Assembly (NCBI GenBank): GCA_050184585.1
Contig: JBFXAF010000001.1
Location: forward strand, 558,001-622,000
DNA: 64,000 nt
DNA from: JBFXAF01 sp050184585
Lineage (GTDB): Bacteria; Pseudomonadota; Alphaproteobacteria; Rhizobiales; Rhizobiaceae
Direction of reading: 5' to 3'
In this document: one piece after another, positions 47,535-56,088 of the stretch
Position numbering within the stretch: position 1 is the first letter of the stretch
Layout: each line of letters starts with the position of its first letter
Program-made: the position numbers and the translations under genes
The notes under the pieces: model-generated
Told to the model about the DNA's origin: nothing
Seen by the model: the letters and a program-made list of their open reading frames with translations, nothing else
Databases searched by the model: none

Positions 47535-48742
47535 CGCCCCAGCTGTTGTCCGTCGAGGACGCGCTGGGCAGGCTGCTCGACGGAGCGACCGCACTCGCGG
47601 CGGAGGCCTGCGCGCTCGGCGATGCGGCGGGGCGCGTCCTGGCCAGTCCCGTCCTCGCCCGGAGAACGCAACCGCCATTCGACGCCTCGGCGATGGACGG
47701 CTACGCCGTGCGGGCCGCCGACGTGGCAAACCTCCCTGCCCTCCTTTCCGTGGTCGGAGAATCGGCGGCCGGACGGCGATACGCCGGCCGCGTCGAGCCC
47801 GGCAAGGCCGTACGCATCTTCACCGGGGCGCCGGTCCCCGAAGGCGCCGACGCGATCCTGCTGCAGGAGAACGTCCGCATCGTCGGCGAGGGCTCGGTCG
47901 AGGCTTTCGCGGGAACCACCGTCGGCCGGCATATCCGGCGTGCCGGTCTCGACTTCGCCCAGGGCGACCTTCTGCTGCCCGCGGGACGCCTTCTCGACGC
48001 CGCCGCCATTGCCCTGGTCGCCGCCGGCGACAATCCGGCGGTCGAGGCGGTTCGCCGCCCGCTCGTCGCGATTCTCGCAACCGGCGATGAATTGATCCTG
48101 CCCGGCGGAACCCCCGGCCCCGACCAGATCGTCGCCTCGAATACGTTCGGCATCGCCGCGCTGGCCAGCAGCGACGGAGCGCGTGTGCTCGACCTCGGCA
48201 TCGCGCCAGACGATGTCGAGGAGATCGGCCGACGGGTCCGCCACGCGCGGGAGGCGGGCGCGGACATCCTCGTCACTGTCGGAGGCGCCTCGGTGGGCGA
48301 CCATGACCTCGTCCGCCCGGCGCTCGAGCGCGAAGGCATGACGCTCGACTTCTGGAAAATCGCCATGCGTCCGGGAAAGCCTCTGATGTTCGGGCGGATC
48401 GGTCCCATGCGCGTTCTGGGCTTGCCGGGAAATCCCGTTTCCAGCCTCGTCTGCTCGCAACTCTTCCTGAGGCCGCTGATCGCCCGACTGGCGGGGCGAC
48501 CCGATCCGACCGAGGCGATCGGCGCCGTGCTCGGGACTGACATGGGCGCCAATGACGGCAGGCAGGACTACGTGCGCGCGGTGAGCTCGACGACAGGCGG
48601 GGTGATCACCGCGACCCCCCTTCCCGTGCAGGACTCGTCGATGTTGAGCGCGCTCGCCACGGCCGATCTGTTGATCGTTCGGCCACCCCACGCAGCCGCC
48701 GCAGCGCGCGGAGAGCGCTGCACGGTCCTGCGGCTAAGGTGA
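47531..48742 (+). CDS. moeA: Molybdopterin molybdenumtransferase
   Basis: Inserts molybdate into adenylylated molybdopterin. 403 residues in the MoeA domain order. PPFDASAMDGYAVRAADV (domain I-II signature), RIFTGAPVPEGADAIL, LATGDELI (start of domain III), TVGGASVGDHDLVRPAL, IAMRPGKPLMFGRIG and LGLPGNPVSSLVC, then a C-terminal domain IV with PLPVQDSSMLSALATADLLI. Coupled to moaC. A gap of 105 bases holding the SOS boxes follows before lexA. Confidence 0.96.
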   Translation: MTPQLLSVEDALGRLLDGATALAAEACALGDAAGRVLASPVLARRTQPPFDASAMDGYAVRAADVANLPALLSVVGESAAGRRYAGRVEPGKAVRIFTGAPVPEGADAILLQENVRIVGEGSVEAFAGTTVGRHIRRAGLDFAQGDLLLPAGRLLDAAAIALVAAGDNPAVEAVRRPLVAILATGDELILPGGTPGPDQIVASNTFGIAALASSDGARVLDLGIAPDDVEEIGRRVRHAREAGADILVTVGGASVGDHDLVRPALEREGMTLDFWKIAMRPGKPLMFGRIGPMRVLGLPGNPVSSLVCSQLFLRPLIARLAGRPDPTEAIGAVLGTDMGANDGRQDYVRAVSSTTGGVITATPLPVQDSSMLSALATADLLIVRPPHAAAAARGERCTVLRLR

Positions 48743-48777
48743 ACGAAACGCTAACGCATTCACGAAAATTTAAACGG

Positions 48778-48806
48778 TTGCGGAACACAACTGGAACAGA
48801 TAGTGT
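48778..48806 (+). promoter_or_regulatory. Candidate lexA promoter
   Basis: TTGCGG (48778-48783), 17 bases, TAGTGT (48801-48806), 42 bases before the lexA start. The first SOS box fills the spacer and the second lies just downstream of the -10, exactly where bound LexA would block RNA polymerase. Confidence 0.5.
48783..48797 (+). promoter_or_regulatory. SOS box (LexA operator) 1
   Basis: GAACACAACTGGAAC is an exact GAAC-N7-GAAC direct repeat, the LexA-binding form known in alphaproteobacteria. It lies in the spacer of the candidate lexA promoter. Confidence 0.8.
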
Positions 48807-48808
48807 TT

Positions 48809-48823
48809 GTTCTGGTTTTGTTT
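48809..48823 (+). promoter_or_regulatory. SOS box (LexA operator) 2, one mismatch
   Basis: GTTC-N7-GTTT (GTTCTGGTTTTGTTT) matches the reverse form GTTC-N7-GTTC with one mismatch. It lies 11 bases after box 1 and 24 bases before the lexA ATG. Paired boxes suggest tight autoregulation. Confidence 0.6.
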
Positions 48824-48847
48824 GAACGATTCTGCGGGGCGCGGTCG

Positions 48848-49564
48848 ATGCTTACACGCAAGCAACATGAACTTCTCATGTTCATCCATGAGCGGCTCAA
48901 GGAATCCGGCATTCCTCCCTCCTTCGACGAGATGAAGGAGGCGCTCGACCTCGCTTCGAAGTCCGGCATTCACCGGCTCATCACCGCCCTCGAGGAGCGC
49001 GGTTTCATCCGCCGCCTGCCGAACCGGGCCAGGGCGCTCGAGGTCATCCGGCTTCCCGATTCGATCGCGCCTGGTCTTGGCGTGCCGCGAAAGTTCTCGC
49101 CCGGCGTCATCGAGGGCGGCCTGGGCCGCAAGGCCGCGACTCCGCCACGCGCCCCGATCGCCAGCAACGACGACGATGCCTCGGCGGTTTCGGTTCCGGT
49201 CATGGGGCGCATCGCGGCCGGCGTGCCGATCTCCGCGATCCAGAACCAGACGCATTCGATCGCCGTGCCGCCCGAGATGCTGTCGGGAGGCGAGCATTAT
49301 GCCCTCGAGGTGAAAGGCGATTCGATGATCGAAGCCGGCATCCTCGATGGCGACACCGTGATCATCCGCAACGCGGCGACAGCCAATCCGGGCGACATTA
49401 TCGTCGCGCTCGTCGATGACGAGGAGGCGACCCTGAAGCGGTTCCGCCGGAAGGGCGCCTCCATCGCTCTCGAAGCGGCCAACCCGGCCTATGAGACGCG
49501 CATCTTCGGACCCGACCGCGTCAAGGTGCAGGGGCGACTTGTCGGTCTGATCCGCCGTTACTGA
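48848..49564 (+). CDS. lexA: SOS repressor LexA
   Basis: Repressor of DNA-damage genes that cleaves itself when RecA is activated. 238 residues. Winged helix-turn-helix in 1-65 (KQHELLMFIHERLKESGIPP); cleavage site Ala124-Gly125 in GRIAAGVPIS; catalytic Ser159 (EVKGDSMIEAGILDGD) and Lys197 (DEEATLKRF). The linker (about 75-115) is longer than in E. coli, as usual in Rhizobiales. The ATG at 48848 gives the standard MLTRKQHELL start. Its 3' end overlaps convergent comEC by seven bases. Confidence 0.97.
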   Translation: MLTRKQHELLMFIHERLKESGIPPSFDEMKEALDLASKSGIHRLITALEERGFIRRLPNRARALEVIRLPDSIAPGLGVPRKFSPGVIEGGLGRKAATPPRAPIASNDDDASAVSVPVMGRIAAGVPISAIQNQTHSIAVPPEMLSGGEHYALEVKGDSMIEAGILDGDTVIIRNAATANPGDIIVALVDDEEATLKRFRRKGASIALEAANPAYETRIFGPDRVKVQGRLVGLIRRY

Positions 49565-51897
49565 CGGCGCTGGCGCGGCCCCAGTCCGCGCGCGGCACGG
49601 GAGAATGCTCGGTGGGCGTGCCATGGGCGCAGAGGGTCGCCGATGGCGTGCCGGACCGTGGCGAGTGGCTGTGTCGAACCTCGGGCCGTGATGCTGATTT
49701 CAGCGCTGCCGCGCAGGGCTAGGTCGCGCTTGGTGATGACCAGGGTCGCATCATGCGGGCACGGGTCGCTCGCGGTTGCATCGTCGATCACCAGAACGGC
49801 CGCCACGCCGCAGGCATTGATCGCCGCCTGCGAACTCTCGGCCCAAGCGATCTCGGACCCGTCCTCAAGTCGGGCGAAGCAGAGGCCTTCGCGACAGAGG
49901 AACCGTTCGGCGCCGGCCCGTTCGCCTGAAACGTCGGGCTTCAGCGGAGGCAATATGGTGTCCACCGCCATGGTGCGTGTCCAATTGTCCGTCGTGAACG
50001 CATTGGGCCTGCCGCGGCTGACCGCCAGCGAATTCTCGCCTGCGAGCCCCAGCAGTCGGCCGTCCTCGGAGGCGAGGACCTGCGGCAGGTCTCTCATGAT
50101 CAGAGCGGCGAAGGCGGCGATCGCGAACGGCACCGACAGCAGCCTGAGCCGCGTGGAGCAGAGCGCGGCGATCACCAGCGCGACGGTGACCAGCATAACC
50201 GATGCGGCCGGAACCGCGCCGACCGCATCGACCGGCGTTCGCGCCGAGAACCATTCTGCGATGTCGATCATCATCTTGATGCCCCTGCCCATGACATCGA
50301 GGAACGGTCCATCCATCCCGAACGGCATTGCGGCGATCGCGCCCACGGCGAAGGGCATGACGAGGACGGAGACGATCGGCATCGCAGCGAGGTTGGCTGC
50401 GAGGCTCAGCGGCGAGACGCGCTGGAAATGCCAGGCTCCGTATGGTGTGGTCGCAAGCCCCGCCACGATCGACGTCGCCGCGAGCCCGGCGGCGTAGAGG
50501 ACGACCATGCGGAGCCCCCTGCTCCACCCGCTTGCGGGGATGGGGCGCGCCGGGCGCGCCTGACGGCGTTCGCTCCACCAGGCATAGGCGCCGATGAGGG
50601 CGGCCGTCGCGGCGAACGACATCTGGAAGCTTGGTCCCGCCACTTCGTGCGGCGAGATCGCCAGCACGACGATCGCAGCGAGTGCGAGGTTGCGCATCGT
50701 CAGCGCCGAGCGATCGACCAACAACGCGGCGAGCATCACCGCGATCATCAGGAAGCTCCGCTCGGCGGCGACGGCCGCGCCGGAGATCAGCAGATAGACG
50801 GATAGCGCGCAAAGCGCGATCGCAGCCGCGTATTTCCGGACCGGATAGCGCGAGGAGAAAGCCGGAAAGACCGCGAAAGCCAGCCGGAGGCTTCCGATGA
50901 TCGTCACCGCCACCAGCGCCATGTGGAGGCCCGATATCGAGAGGACATGCGCCAGGCCGGTACGTCGGAGGGCCTCGTTGACGTGTTCGGGAATGCCGGC
51001 GCGCACCCCGGCGACGAGCGCAGCGGCGATCTCGCCTTGCGCGCCGCCGATCCGCTCTTCGATCCGCTGCGCCAGAGCGGCCCGGGCGTTTTCGACCCAG
51101 GCGCCGAAACGTTGCGCCCGCCCCGTCATCCCAGCCGCAGCGCGCTCCGGTCCGACCATGAAGAAGCCGATCGCCCCGACGCCGTCGAAGTAGCTTTCGA
51201 ACGAGAAATCATATCCGTCTGGCCGCAGCGGCCCCGACGGCGGCATCAGCCTGACGACGCCTGAAACGAAATCACCAGCGGCGAGGCCAGGCGGCACCGC
51301 ACGGGCCGTGGCGCGCACCCGGTCTGGCGCGTAGCGCAACGTCGGCCGCTCGGTCGAAACCACGTCGAGCGTCAACCGCGTGCGACCGCCCGGCTGCTCC
51401 TCCACGACGACCACGCGCCCGGTCAGCCGGGTGGTGATCTCCGATCCGAGCATCGGCGTCGAGGCGCGCCAGGTCTCCAGACTGGCCATGGCCATTCCCG
51501 CGACGAACACCGCGCCGGCGACCAGGACCAGATGGAGCGGCAGGACGCGGCGCGCGGCGAAAGCGGCGACGGCAAGCAACGCCGGACCAAGCGCGAGCGC
51601 GGACGCGGTCGGCTCCGCGTCCAGGGTGAAATAGACCATGGCTCCGCAGGCGAGAAGCACGGGCACGAAAAGGAACGCGGTACCACGCTCCCATTCCGTC
51701 AGGAGGTCGGCCGCGAGAGCGCGGGGCAACCCGGCGGCGAACTGGCCCCAGCCGAGACGCCGGCCCTTCGACAGCCCGTCGCGCGAAAGGGCAACCTCGC
51801 CGCCGTCGATACCGGCCAACTCGGCCGCCGACGCGCCGAAGTGCCTCCTCTCGTCGAGGCCTTCGATCCGCGGCCGTCGCTCCCGTATGTCGTCCAT
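49558..51897 (-). CDS. comEC: ComEC/Rec2-family membrane protein
   Basis: Polytopic membrane protein of the DNA-uptake channel family. About 779 residues: a cytoplasmic N-terminus, DUF4131 region with an OB-like fold (about 105-230), then the Competence domain with many helices from about 280 (GLAHVLSISGLHMALVAVTI, LISGAAVAAERSFLMIAVML, FQMSFAATAALIGAYAWWSE). The C-terminal region keeps the place of the beta-lactamase-like domain but has no HxHxDH metal motif, so it probably has no nuclease activity. No other competence genes are present. The ATG at 51897 is preferred; the frame stays open upstream. Confidence 0.88.
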   Translation of the reverse strand: MDDIRERRPRIEGLDERRHFGASAAELAGIDGGEVALSRDGLSKGRRLGWGQFAAGLPRALAADLLTEWERGTAFLFVPVLLACGAMVYFTLDAEPTASALALGPALLAVAAFAARRVLPLHLVLVAGAVFVAGMAMASLETWRASTPMLGSEITTRLTGRVVVVEEQPGGRTRLTLDVVSTERPTLRYAPDRVRATARAVPPGLAAGDFVSGVVRLMPPSGPLRPDGYDFSFESYFDGVGAIGFFMVGPERAAAGMTGRAQRFGAWVENARAALAQRIEERIGGAQGEIAAALVAGVRAGIPEHVNEALRRTGLAHVLSISGLHMALVAVTIIGSLRLAFAVFPAFSSRYPVRKYAAAIALCALSVYLLISGAAVAAERSFLMIAVMLAALLVDRSALTMRNLALAAIVVLAISPHEVAGPSFQMSFAATAALIGAYAWWSERRQARPARPIPASGWSRGLRMVVLYAAGLAATSIVAGLATTPYGAWHFQRVSPLSLAANLAAMPIVSVLVMPFAVGAIAAMPFGMDGPFLDVMGRGIKMMIDIAEWFSARTPVDAVGAVPAASVMLVTVALVIAALCSTRLRLLSVPFAIAAFAALIMRDLPQVLASEDGRLLGLAGENSLAVSRGRPNAFTTDNWTRTMAVDTILPPLKPDVSGERAGAERFLCREGLCFARLEDGSEIAWAESSQAAINACGVAAVLVIDDATASDPCPHDATLVITKRDLALRGSAEISITARGSTQPLATVRHAIGDPLRPWHAHRAFSRAARGLGPRQRRQ

Positions 51898-51915
51898 GCC
51901 CGTCCCGGGCCGCCC

Positions 51916-51943
51916 CTTGCGCGCCTTTCGACCTATGCTACAT
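51916..51943 (+). promoter_or_regulatory. Candidate gltX promoter
   Basis: CTTGCG (51916-51921), 16 bases, CTACAT (51938-51943), about 70 bases before the gltX ATG and just upstream of the divergent comEC start. Spacing is one base short of the rhizobial consensus. Confidence 0.3.
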
Positions 51944-52012
51944 GAGCGCGCGACCCTTGGCCAAGCACGCCGGCCTGACCTCTCCGCGCCCTTGCGCCCC
52001 CGGAACCCTCCG

Positions 52013-53440
52013 ATGCCCGACAAGACAGTCACCCGATTTGCGCCTTCGCCGACCGGATATCTCCATATCGGCGGCGCGCGCACGGCGCTGTTCAACTGGC
52101 TCTACGCCCGCCACACAGGCGGGACCATGCTGCTGAGGATCGAGGACACCGACCGCGAGCGCTCCAGCGACGGCGCGACCGCGGCGATCCTCGACGGTCT
52201 GACCTGGCTCGGTCTTCACTGGGAAGGCGATCCGGTCTCGCAGTTCGAGCGCTCGCCGCGGCACCGCGAGGTCGCCCACGAACTCGTGCGTCTCGGCAAG
52301 GCCTATTTCTGCTACGCGACGCCCGCCGAACTCGATGCGATGCGCGAAAAGGCGCGCGCCGAAGGCCGCCCCCCCCGCTATGACGGGCGCTGGCGCGATC
52401 GAGATCCGTCCGAGGCTCCCGCGGGTGCGAAACCGGCGATCCGCATCAAGGCGCCGCAGGATGGCGAGACGATCGTGCGCGACCGTGTCCAGGGCGACGT
52501 CCGCTTTCCAAACAAAGACCTGGACGACTTCATCATCCTGCGCTCCGACGGCAATCCGACCTACATGCACGCCGTCGTCGTCGATGATCACGACATGGGC
52601 GTCACGCACATCATCCGCGGCGACGATCACCTGACGAACGCGGCGCGCCAGACCGTGATCTACGACGCGATGGGCTGGGACGTCCCGGTCATGGCGCATA
52701 TTCCGCTGATCCACGGCGCGGACGGCGCGAAACTGTCGAAACGCCACGGCGCGCTCGGCGTCGATGCGTATCGGGCGATGGGTTACCTGCCGGCGGCGCT
52801 GCGCAACTACCTCGTGCGGCTTGGCTGGAGCCATGGCGACGACGAGGTCATGAGCCTCGACGACATGATCAAATGGTTCGAGATCGAGGACGTCAACCGT
52901 GGCGCGGCGCGCTTCGATTTCCAGAAGCTGGAGGCGCTCAACGGGGTCTACATGCGCAACATGGCCGACGAGGAACTCGTCGACACGCTGATACGGACCC
53001 TGCCCTATCTTCCAAACGGACAAGCGCTTTCGGAGCGCCTCGACGAGGCGTTTCGCGGGACGCTGCTGGCGGCGATGCCCGGCCTGAAGGAGCGGGCAAA
53101 GACGCTCGTCGAGCTGGTGGAGAGTGCGGGTTATCTATACGCGACCCGACCGCTCGCCCTCGACGACAAGGCCACGTCGCTCGTTGGAGGCGAAGCAAGG
53201 CGGGTCCTCGCGGGCGCCCGCGCCGCGCTCGAGGCCGTCCGCCCGGAAGACTGGACGGCGGCGGCCACCGAATCGGCGGTGCGCGGCTTCGCGTCCGAGA
53301 AGGGCCTGAAACTCGGCGCCGTCGCCCAACCCCTGCGGGCGGCCCTCACAGGGCGCTCGACCTCGCCGGGGGTCTTCGACGTCCTTGCGGTGCTTGGCCG
53401 GGACGAAAGTCTCGGGCGTCTCGGCGACCAAATCGATTAG
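52013..53440 (+). CDS. gltX: Glutamyl-tRNA synthetase
   Basis: Class I aminoacyl-tRNA synthetase charging tRNA-Glu (in some bacteria also tRNA-Gln). 475 residues. HIGH motif as HIGG at 18-21 (FAPSPTGYLHIGGARTALFN), RIEDTDRERSSDGA, GDDHLTNAARQTVIYDAMGW, and the KMSKS equivalent KLSKR at 240-244. The C-terminal anticodon-binding helices are complete. Rhizobia commonly have two gltX paralogues; I cannot tell whether this one is discriminating. Divergent from comEC, followed by gltA. Confidence 0.95.
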   Translation: MPDKTVTRFAPSPTGYLHIGGARTALFNWLYARHTGGTMLLRIEDTDRERSSDGATAAILDGLTWLGLHWEGDPVSQFERSPRHREVAHELVRLGKAYFCYATPAELDAMREKARAEGRPPRYDGRWRDRDPSEAPAGAKPAIRIKAPQDGETIVRDRVQGDVRFPNKDLDDFIILRSDGNPTYMHAVVVDDHDMGVTHIIRGDDHLTNAARQTVIYDAMGWDVPVMAHIPLIHGADGAKLSKRHGALGVDAYRAMGYLPAALRNYLVRLGWSHGDDEVMSLDDMIKWFEIEDVNRGAARFDFQKLEALNGVYMRNMADEELVDTLIRTLPYLPNGQALSERLDEAFRGTLLAAMPGLKERAKTLVELVESAGYLYATRPLALDDKATSLVGGEARRVLAGARAALEAVRPEDWTAAATESAVRGFASEKGLKLGAVAQPLRAALTGRSTSPGVFDVLAVLGRDESLGRLGDQID

Positions 53441-53470
53441 GGCCTCGCCCCGCCGGATTCCTCATTGATA

Positions 53471-53491
53471 TGCACCTGTTGCGGTGCAACA
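53471..53491. promoter_or_regulatory. Candidate operator upstream of gltA
   Basis: Two overlapping perfect inverted repeats: TGCACC-N6-GGTGCA (53471-53488) and TGTTGC-GGT-GCAACA (53477-53491). They lie just upstream of the candidate gltA promoter. The TGC-N3-GCA core resembles what is reported for PhaR-type carbon-storage regulators; that match is inference. Confidence 0.4.
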
Positions 53492-53508
53492 TTGCATCCA
53501 TGGGCCAA

Positions 53509-53537
53509 CTTGGCAGGGTGGTTCGAATGCGCTAGCT
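53509..53537 (+). promoter_or_regulatory. Candidate gltA promoter
   Basis: CTTGGC (53509-53514), 17 bases, CTAGCT (53532-53537), in the 178-base gap before gltA, giving a leader of about 75 bases. It fits the rhizobial CTTGAC-N17-CTATAT pattern with exact spacing. Confidence 0.45.
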
Positions 53538-53618
53538 CTTTCGCGCATTCCCCCGTCGTCGACATCCGGTTTGCAGAAGAATGCCTCTCAGGCGCTTTTA
53601 GGACGGAAGGAGTTTTCA

Positions 53619-54908
53619 ATGGGCGTATCGACCGCGAAATTGGACGTTGACGGCAAGACGCTCGACCTCAAAGTGCGAAAAGGAACCGTTGGGCCGGACG
53701 TCGTCGATATCGCCGTCTTGTATCGAGACACGGGCATTTTCACCTACGATCCGGGATTCACGTCGACGGCGAGCTGCGAATCCGGCATCACCTATATCGA
53801 CGGCGACGAGGGCGTACTCCTCCACCGCGGCTATCCCATCGAGCAACTTGCCGAGCATGGCGACTTCCTCGAGGTCTGCTACCTGCTGCTCTACGGCGAA
53901 CTGCCCACGAAGGCCCAGAAAGACGATTTCGACTATCGCGTGACCCGGCACACGATGGTGCACGAGCAGATGTCTCGCTTTTTCACGGGATTCCGGCGCG
54001 ACGCCCACCCGATGGCGGTGATGTGCGGGGTCGTCGGCGCCCTTTCGGCCTTCTATCACGACTCGACCGACATCTCCGACCCGTACCAGCGGATGGTCGC
54101 ATCCATGCGCCTCATCGCGAAGATGCCGACCATCGCGGCGATGGCCTACAAGTACCACATCGGACAGCCCTTCGTTTACCCCAAGAACGAGCTCGGCTAC
54201 GCGGCCAACTTCCTGCACATGTGCTTCGCGGTCCCCTGCGAGGAGTACAAGGTGAACCCGGTCCTGGCGCGTGCGATGGAGCGTATCTTCATCCTGCACG
54301 CCGACCACGAGCAAAACGCCTCGACGTCGACCGTGCGCCTAGCCGGTTCCTCGGGCGCCAATCCGTTCGCCTGCATCGCCGCCGGCATCGCCTGCCTTTG
54401 GGGACCGGCGCATGGCGGTGCGAACGAGGCGGCGCTCAACATGCTTTCGGAGATCGGAACGGTCGATCGAATCCCCGAATTCGTCGGACGCGCCAAGGAC
54501 AAGAGCGATCCGTTCCGACTGATGGGCTTCGGCCACCGGGTCTACAAGAACTACGATCCGCGCGCCAAGATCATGCAGAAGACCACGCACGAGGTGCTCG
54601 GCGAACTCGGCATCAAGGATGATCCGATCCTGGAAGTAGCGATGGAACTCGAGAAGATCGCGCTGACCGACAGCTACTTCATCGAGAAAAAGCTCTATCC
54701 CAACATCGATTTCTATTCAGGAATCACGCTGAAGGCGCTGGGATTCCCGACGACGATGTTCACGGTCCTGTTCGCCGTGGCGCGCACCGTCGGATGGATC
54801 GCCCAGTGGAAGGAAATGATCGAAGACCCGCACCAGAAGATCGGCCGGCCGCGCCAGCTCTACACGGGCGAAGGACCGCGCGACTATGTCGCTATCGCGA
54901 AGCGGTGA
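53619..54908 (+). CDS. gltA: Citrate synthase
   Basis: Condenses acetyl-CoA and oxaloacetate; first step of the TCA cycle. 429 residues, the hexameric Gram-negative type. Substrate and catalytic segments: FILHADHEQNASTSTVRLAG, LWGPAHGGANEAALNM, MGFGHRVYKNYDPRAKIMQ, and the Asp in PNIDFYSGITLKALGFP. The ATG at 53619 has AAGGAG (53607-53612) six bases upstream. The 3' end overlaps convergent lpxB by 17 bases. Confidence 0.97.
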   Translation: MGVSTAKLDVDGKTLDLKVRKGTVGPDVVDIAVLYRDTGIFTYDPGFTSTASCESGITYIDGDEGVLLHRGYPIEQLAEHGDFLEVCYLLLYGELPTKAQKDDFDYRVTRHTMVHEQMSRFFTGFRRDAHPMAVMCGVVGALSAFYHDSTDISDPYQRMVASMRLIAKMPTIAAMAYKYHIGQPFVYPKNELGYAANFLHMCFAVPCEEYKVNPVLARAMERIFILHADHEQNASTSTVRLAGSSGANPFACIAAGIACLWGPAHGGANEAALNMLSEIGTVDRIPEFVGRAKDKSDPFRLMGFGHRVYKNYDPRAKIMQKTTHEVLGELGIKDDPILEVAMELEKIALTDSYFIEKKLYPNIDFYSGITLKALGFPTTMFTVLFAVARTVGWIAQWKEMIEDPHQKIGRPRQLYTGEGPRDYVAIAKR

Positions 54909-56088
54909 AGCCGCCGGCCTTCGCGCCGGACGCGAGCGTTTCGAGAACGGCCTGCGCCGCGATCTCGCCCGCTGGACGTCCGGCGTCGAGGCGCTCGCGC
55001 ACCTCGACGAAACCGTCGAGCTGCCATTCCCGCAGCTTCGTCGGCTTGAGGAGCGGCTCGATATGACGGGCAAGTATGTCGGCGCGTAGAAACGGCAGAT
55101 AGACCTCGGGAACGACAAAACGACCCGAGATCAGGTTCGGCAAGGAAGCCGACCAGGACTTGAAGACAAACGGACCGAGCATCCGCGCCAGAGGATCTAG
55201 TCTGTAGCATGATACGAGCGGCACGCCGGCAAGGGCGAGCTCGAGGGTGACGGTGCCCGACGCCGCCAGCGCCGCCGTTGCCTCCCTAAAGGCGCGCCAT
55301 TTGCCGTCGACGCCAACGACGACCTCGGGCTGATTGCGCCAGGCGGCCACCGAACGCCGCACGATTTGTTCGACTCCGGGCAAAGTTGGGATCACCACCC
55401 TTGGGTCGACGCCAAGCGCCGGCAGCGCCTCGGCCGCTTCACGAAACACGGTGAGCAGGCCCTCGACTTCAGCTCTGCGCGATCCCGGCAGCAAGAGCAG
55501 GACCGGCCGTTGGTCACGGAGGGCGTCATTGCGGGTCGCCTGCGCCCGCTGAGCCTCGAGCATGCCCGGATCCCGGCTGAGCCTGTGCCCGACAAACGTT
55601 GCCGGAGGCCCACCCAACCGATCAAGTTCCAGCGGCTCGAAAGGAAGCAGGCAGAGAATGCGATCAACATAGGGACGCATTGCCGACGCCCGTCCCGGGC
55701 GCCATGCCCAGACGCTCGGGCAAACGTAGTGCACGATGGGTATGGAAGGCGCCTTGGCTCTGACTCTGCTGGCGACCCTCAGGGAAAATTCTGGCGAGTC
55801 GATCGTCACAAGAACGTCCGGGCGCCAGGCGACGATGGCATCGACGGTCGCACCGATCCGCCTGACCAGACGCGGCAGGTCCCGGATCACGGAGGCGATG
55901 CCCACGAGTGCGATATCGTGAGAATCGAAGAGCGACGAGAGGCCGACAGCCGACAGATGGCGGCCACCAACGCCGGCGAGCTCGGGGCGGTCGCCAGTTC
56001 GCGCGGCGAGCGCGAAGACAAGGTCGGCGCCGAGGAGGTCGCCCGACTCCTCCCCCGCCACGATTGCGATGCGAAGTTTCCGGCTCAC
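54892..56088 (-). CDS. lpxB: Lipid A disaccharide synthase
   Basis: Glycosyltransferase joining UDP-diacylglucosamine and lipid X into the lipid A disaccharide. 398 residues. IAIVAGEESGDLLGADLV at the N-terminus, IPIVHYVCPSVWAWRPGRA, VGHRLSRDP, LLLPGSRRAEVEGLLTVF and the ALAASGTVTLELALAGVP donor-binding segment. Last gene of the lipid A run. Its start overlaps the lpxI stop by four bases. Confidence 0.96.
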   Translation of the reverse strand: MSRKLRIAIVAGEESGDLLGADLVFALAARTGDRPELAGVGGRHLSAVGLSSLFDSHDIALVGIASVIRDLPRLVRRIGATVDAIVAWRPDVLVTIDSPEFSLRVASRVRAKAPSIPIVHYVCPSVWAWRPGRASAMRPYVDRILCLLPFEPLELDRLGGPPATFVGHRLSRDPGMLEAQRAQATRNDALRDQRPVLLLLPGSRRAEVEGLLTVFREAAEALPALGVDPRVVIPTLPGVEQIVRRSVAAWRNQPEVVVGVDGKWRAFREATAALAASGTVTLELALAGVPLVSCYRLDPLARMLGPFVFKSWSASLPNLISGRFVVPEVYLPFLRADILARHIEPLLKPTKLREWQLDGFVEVRERLDAGRPAGEIAAQAVLETLASGAKAGGFTASR

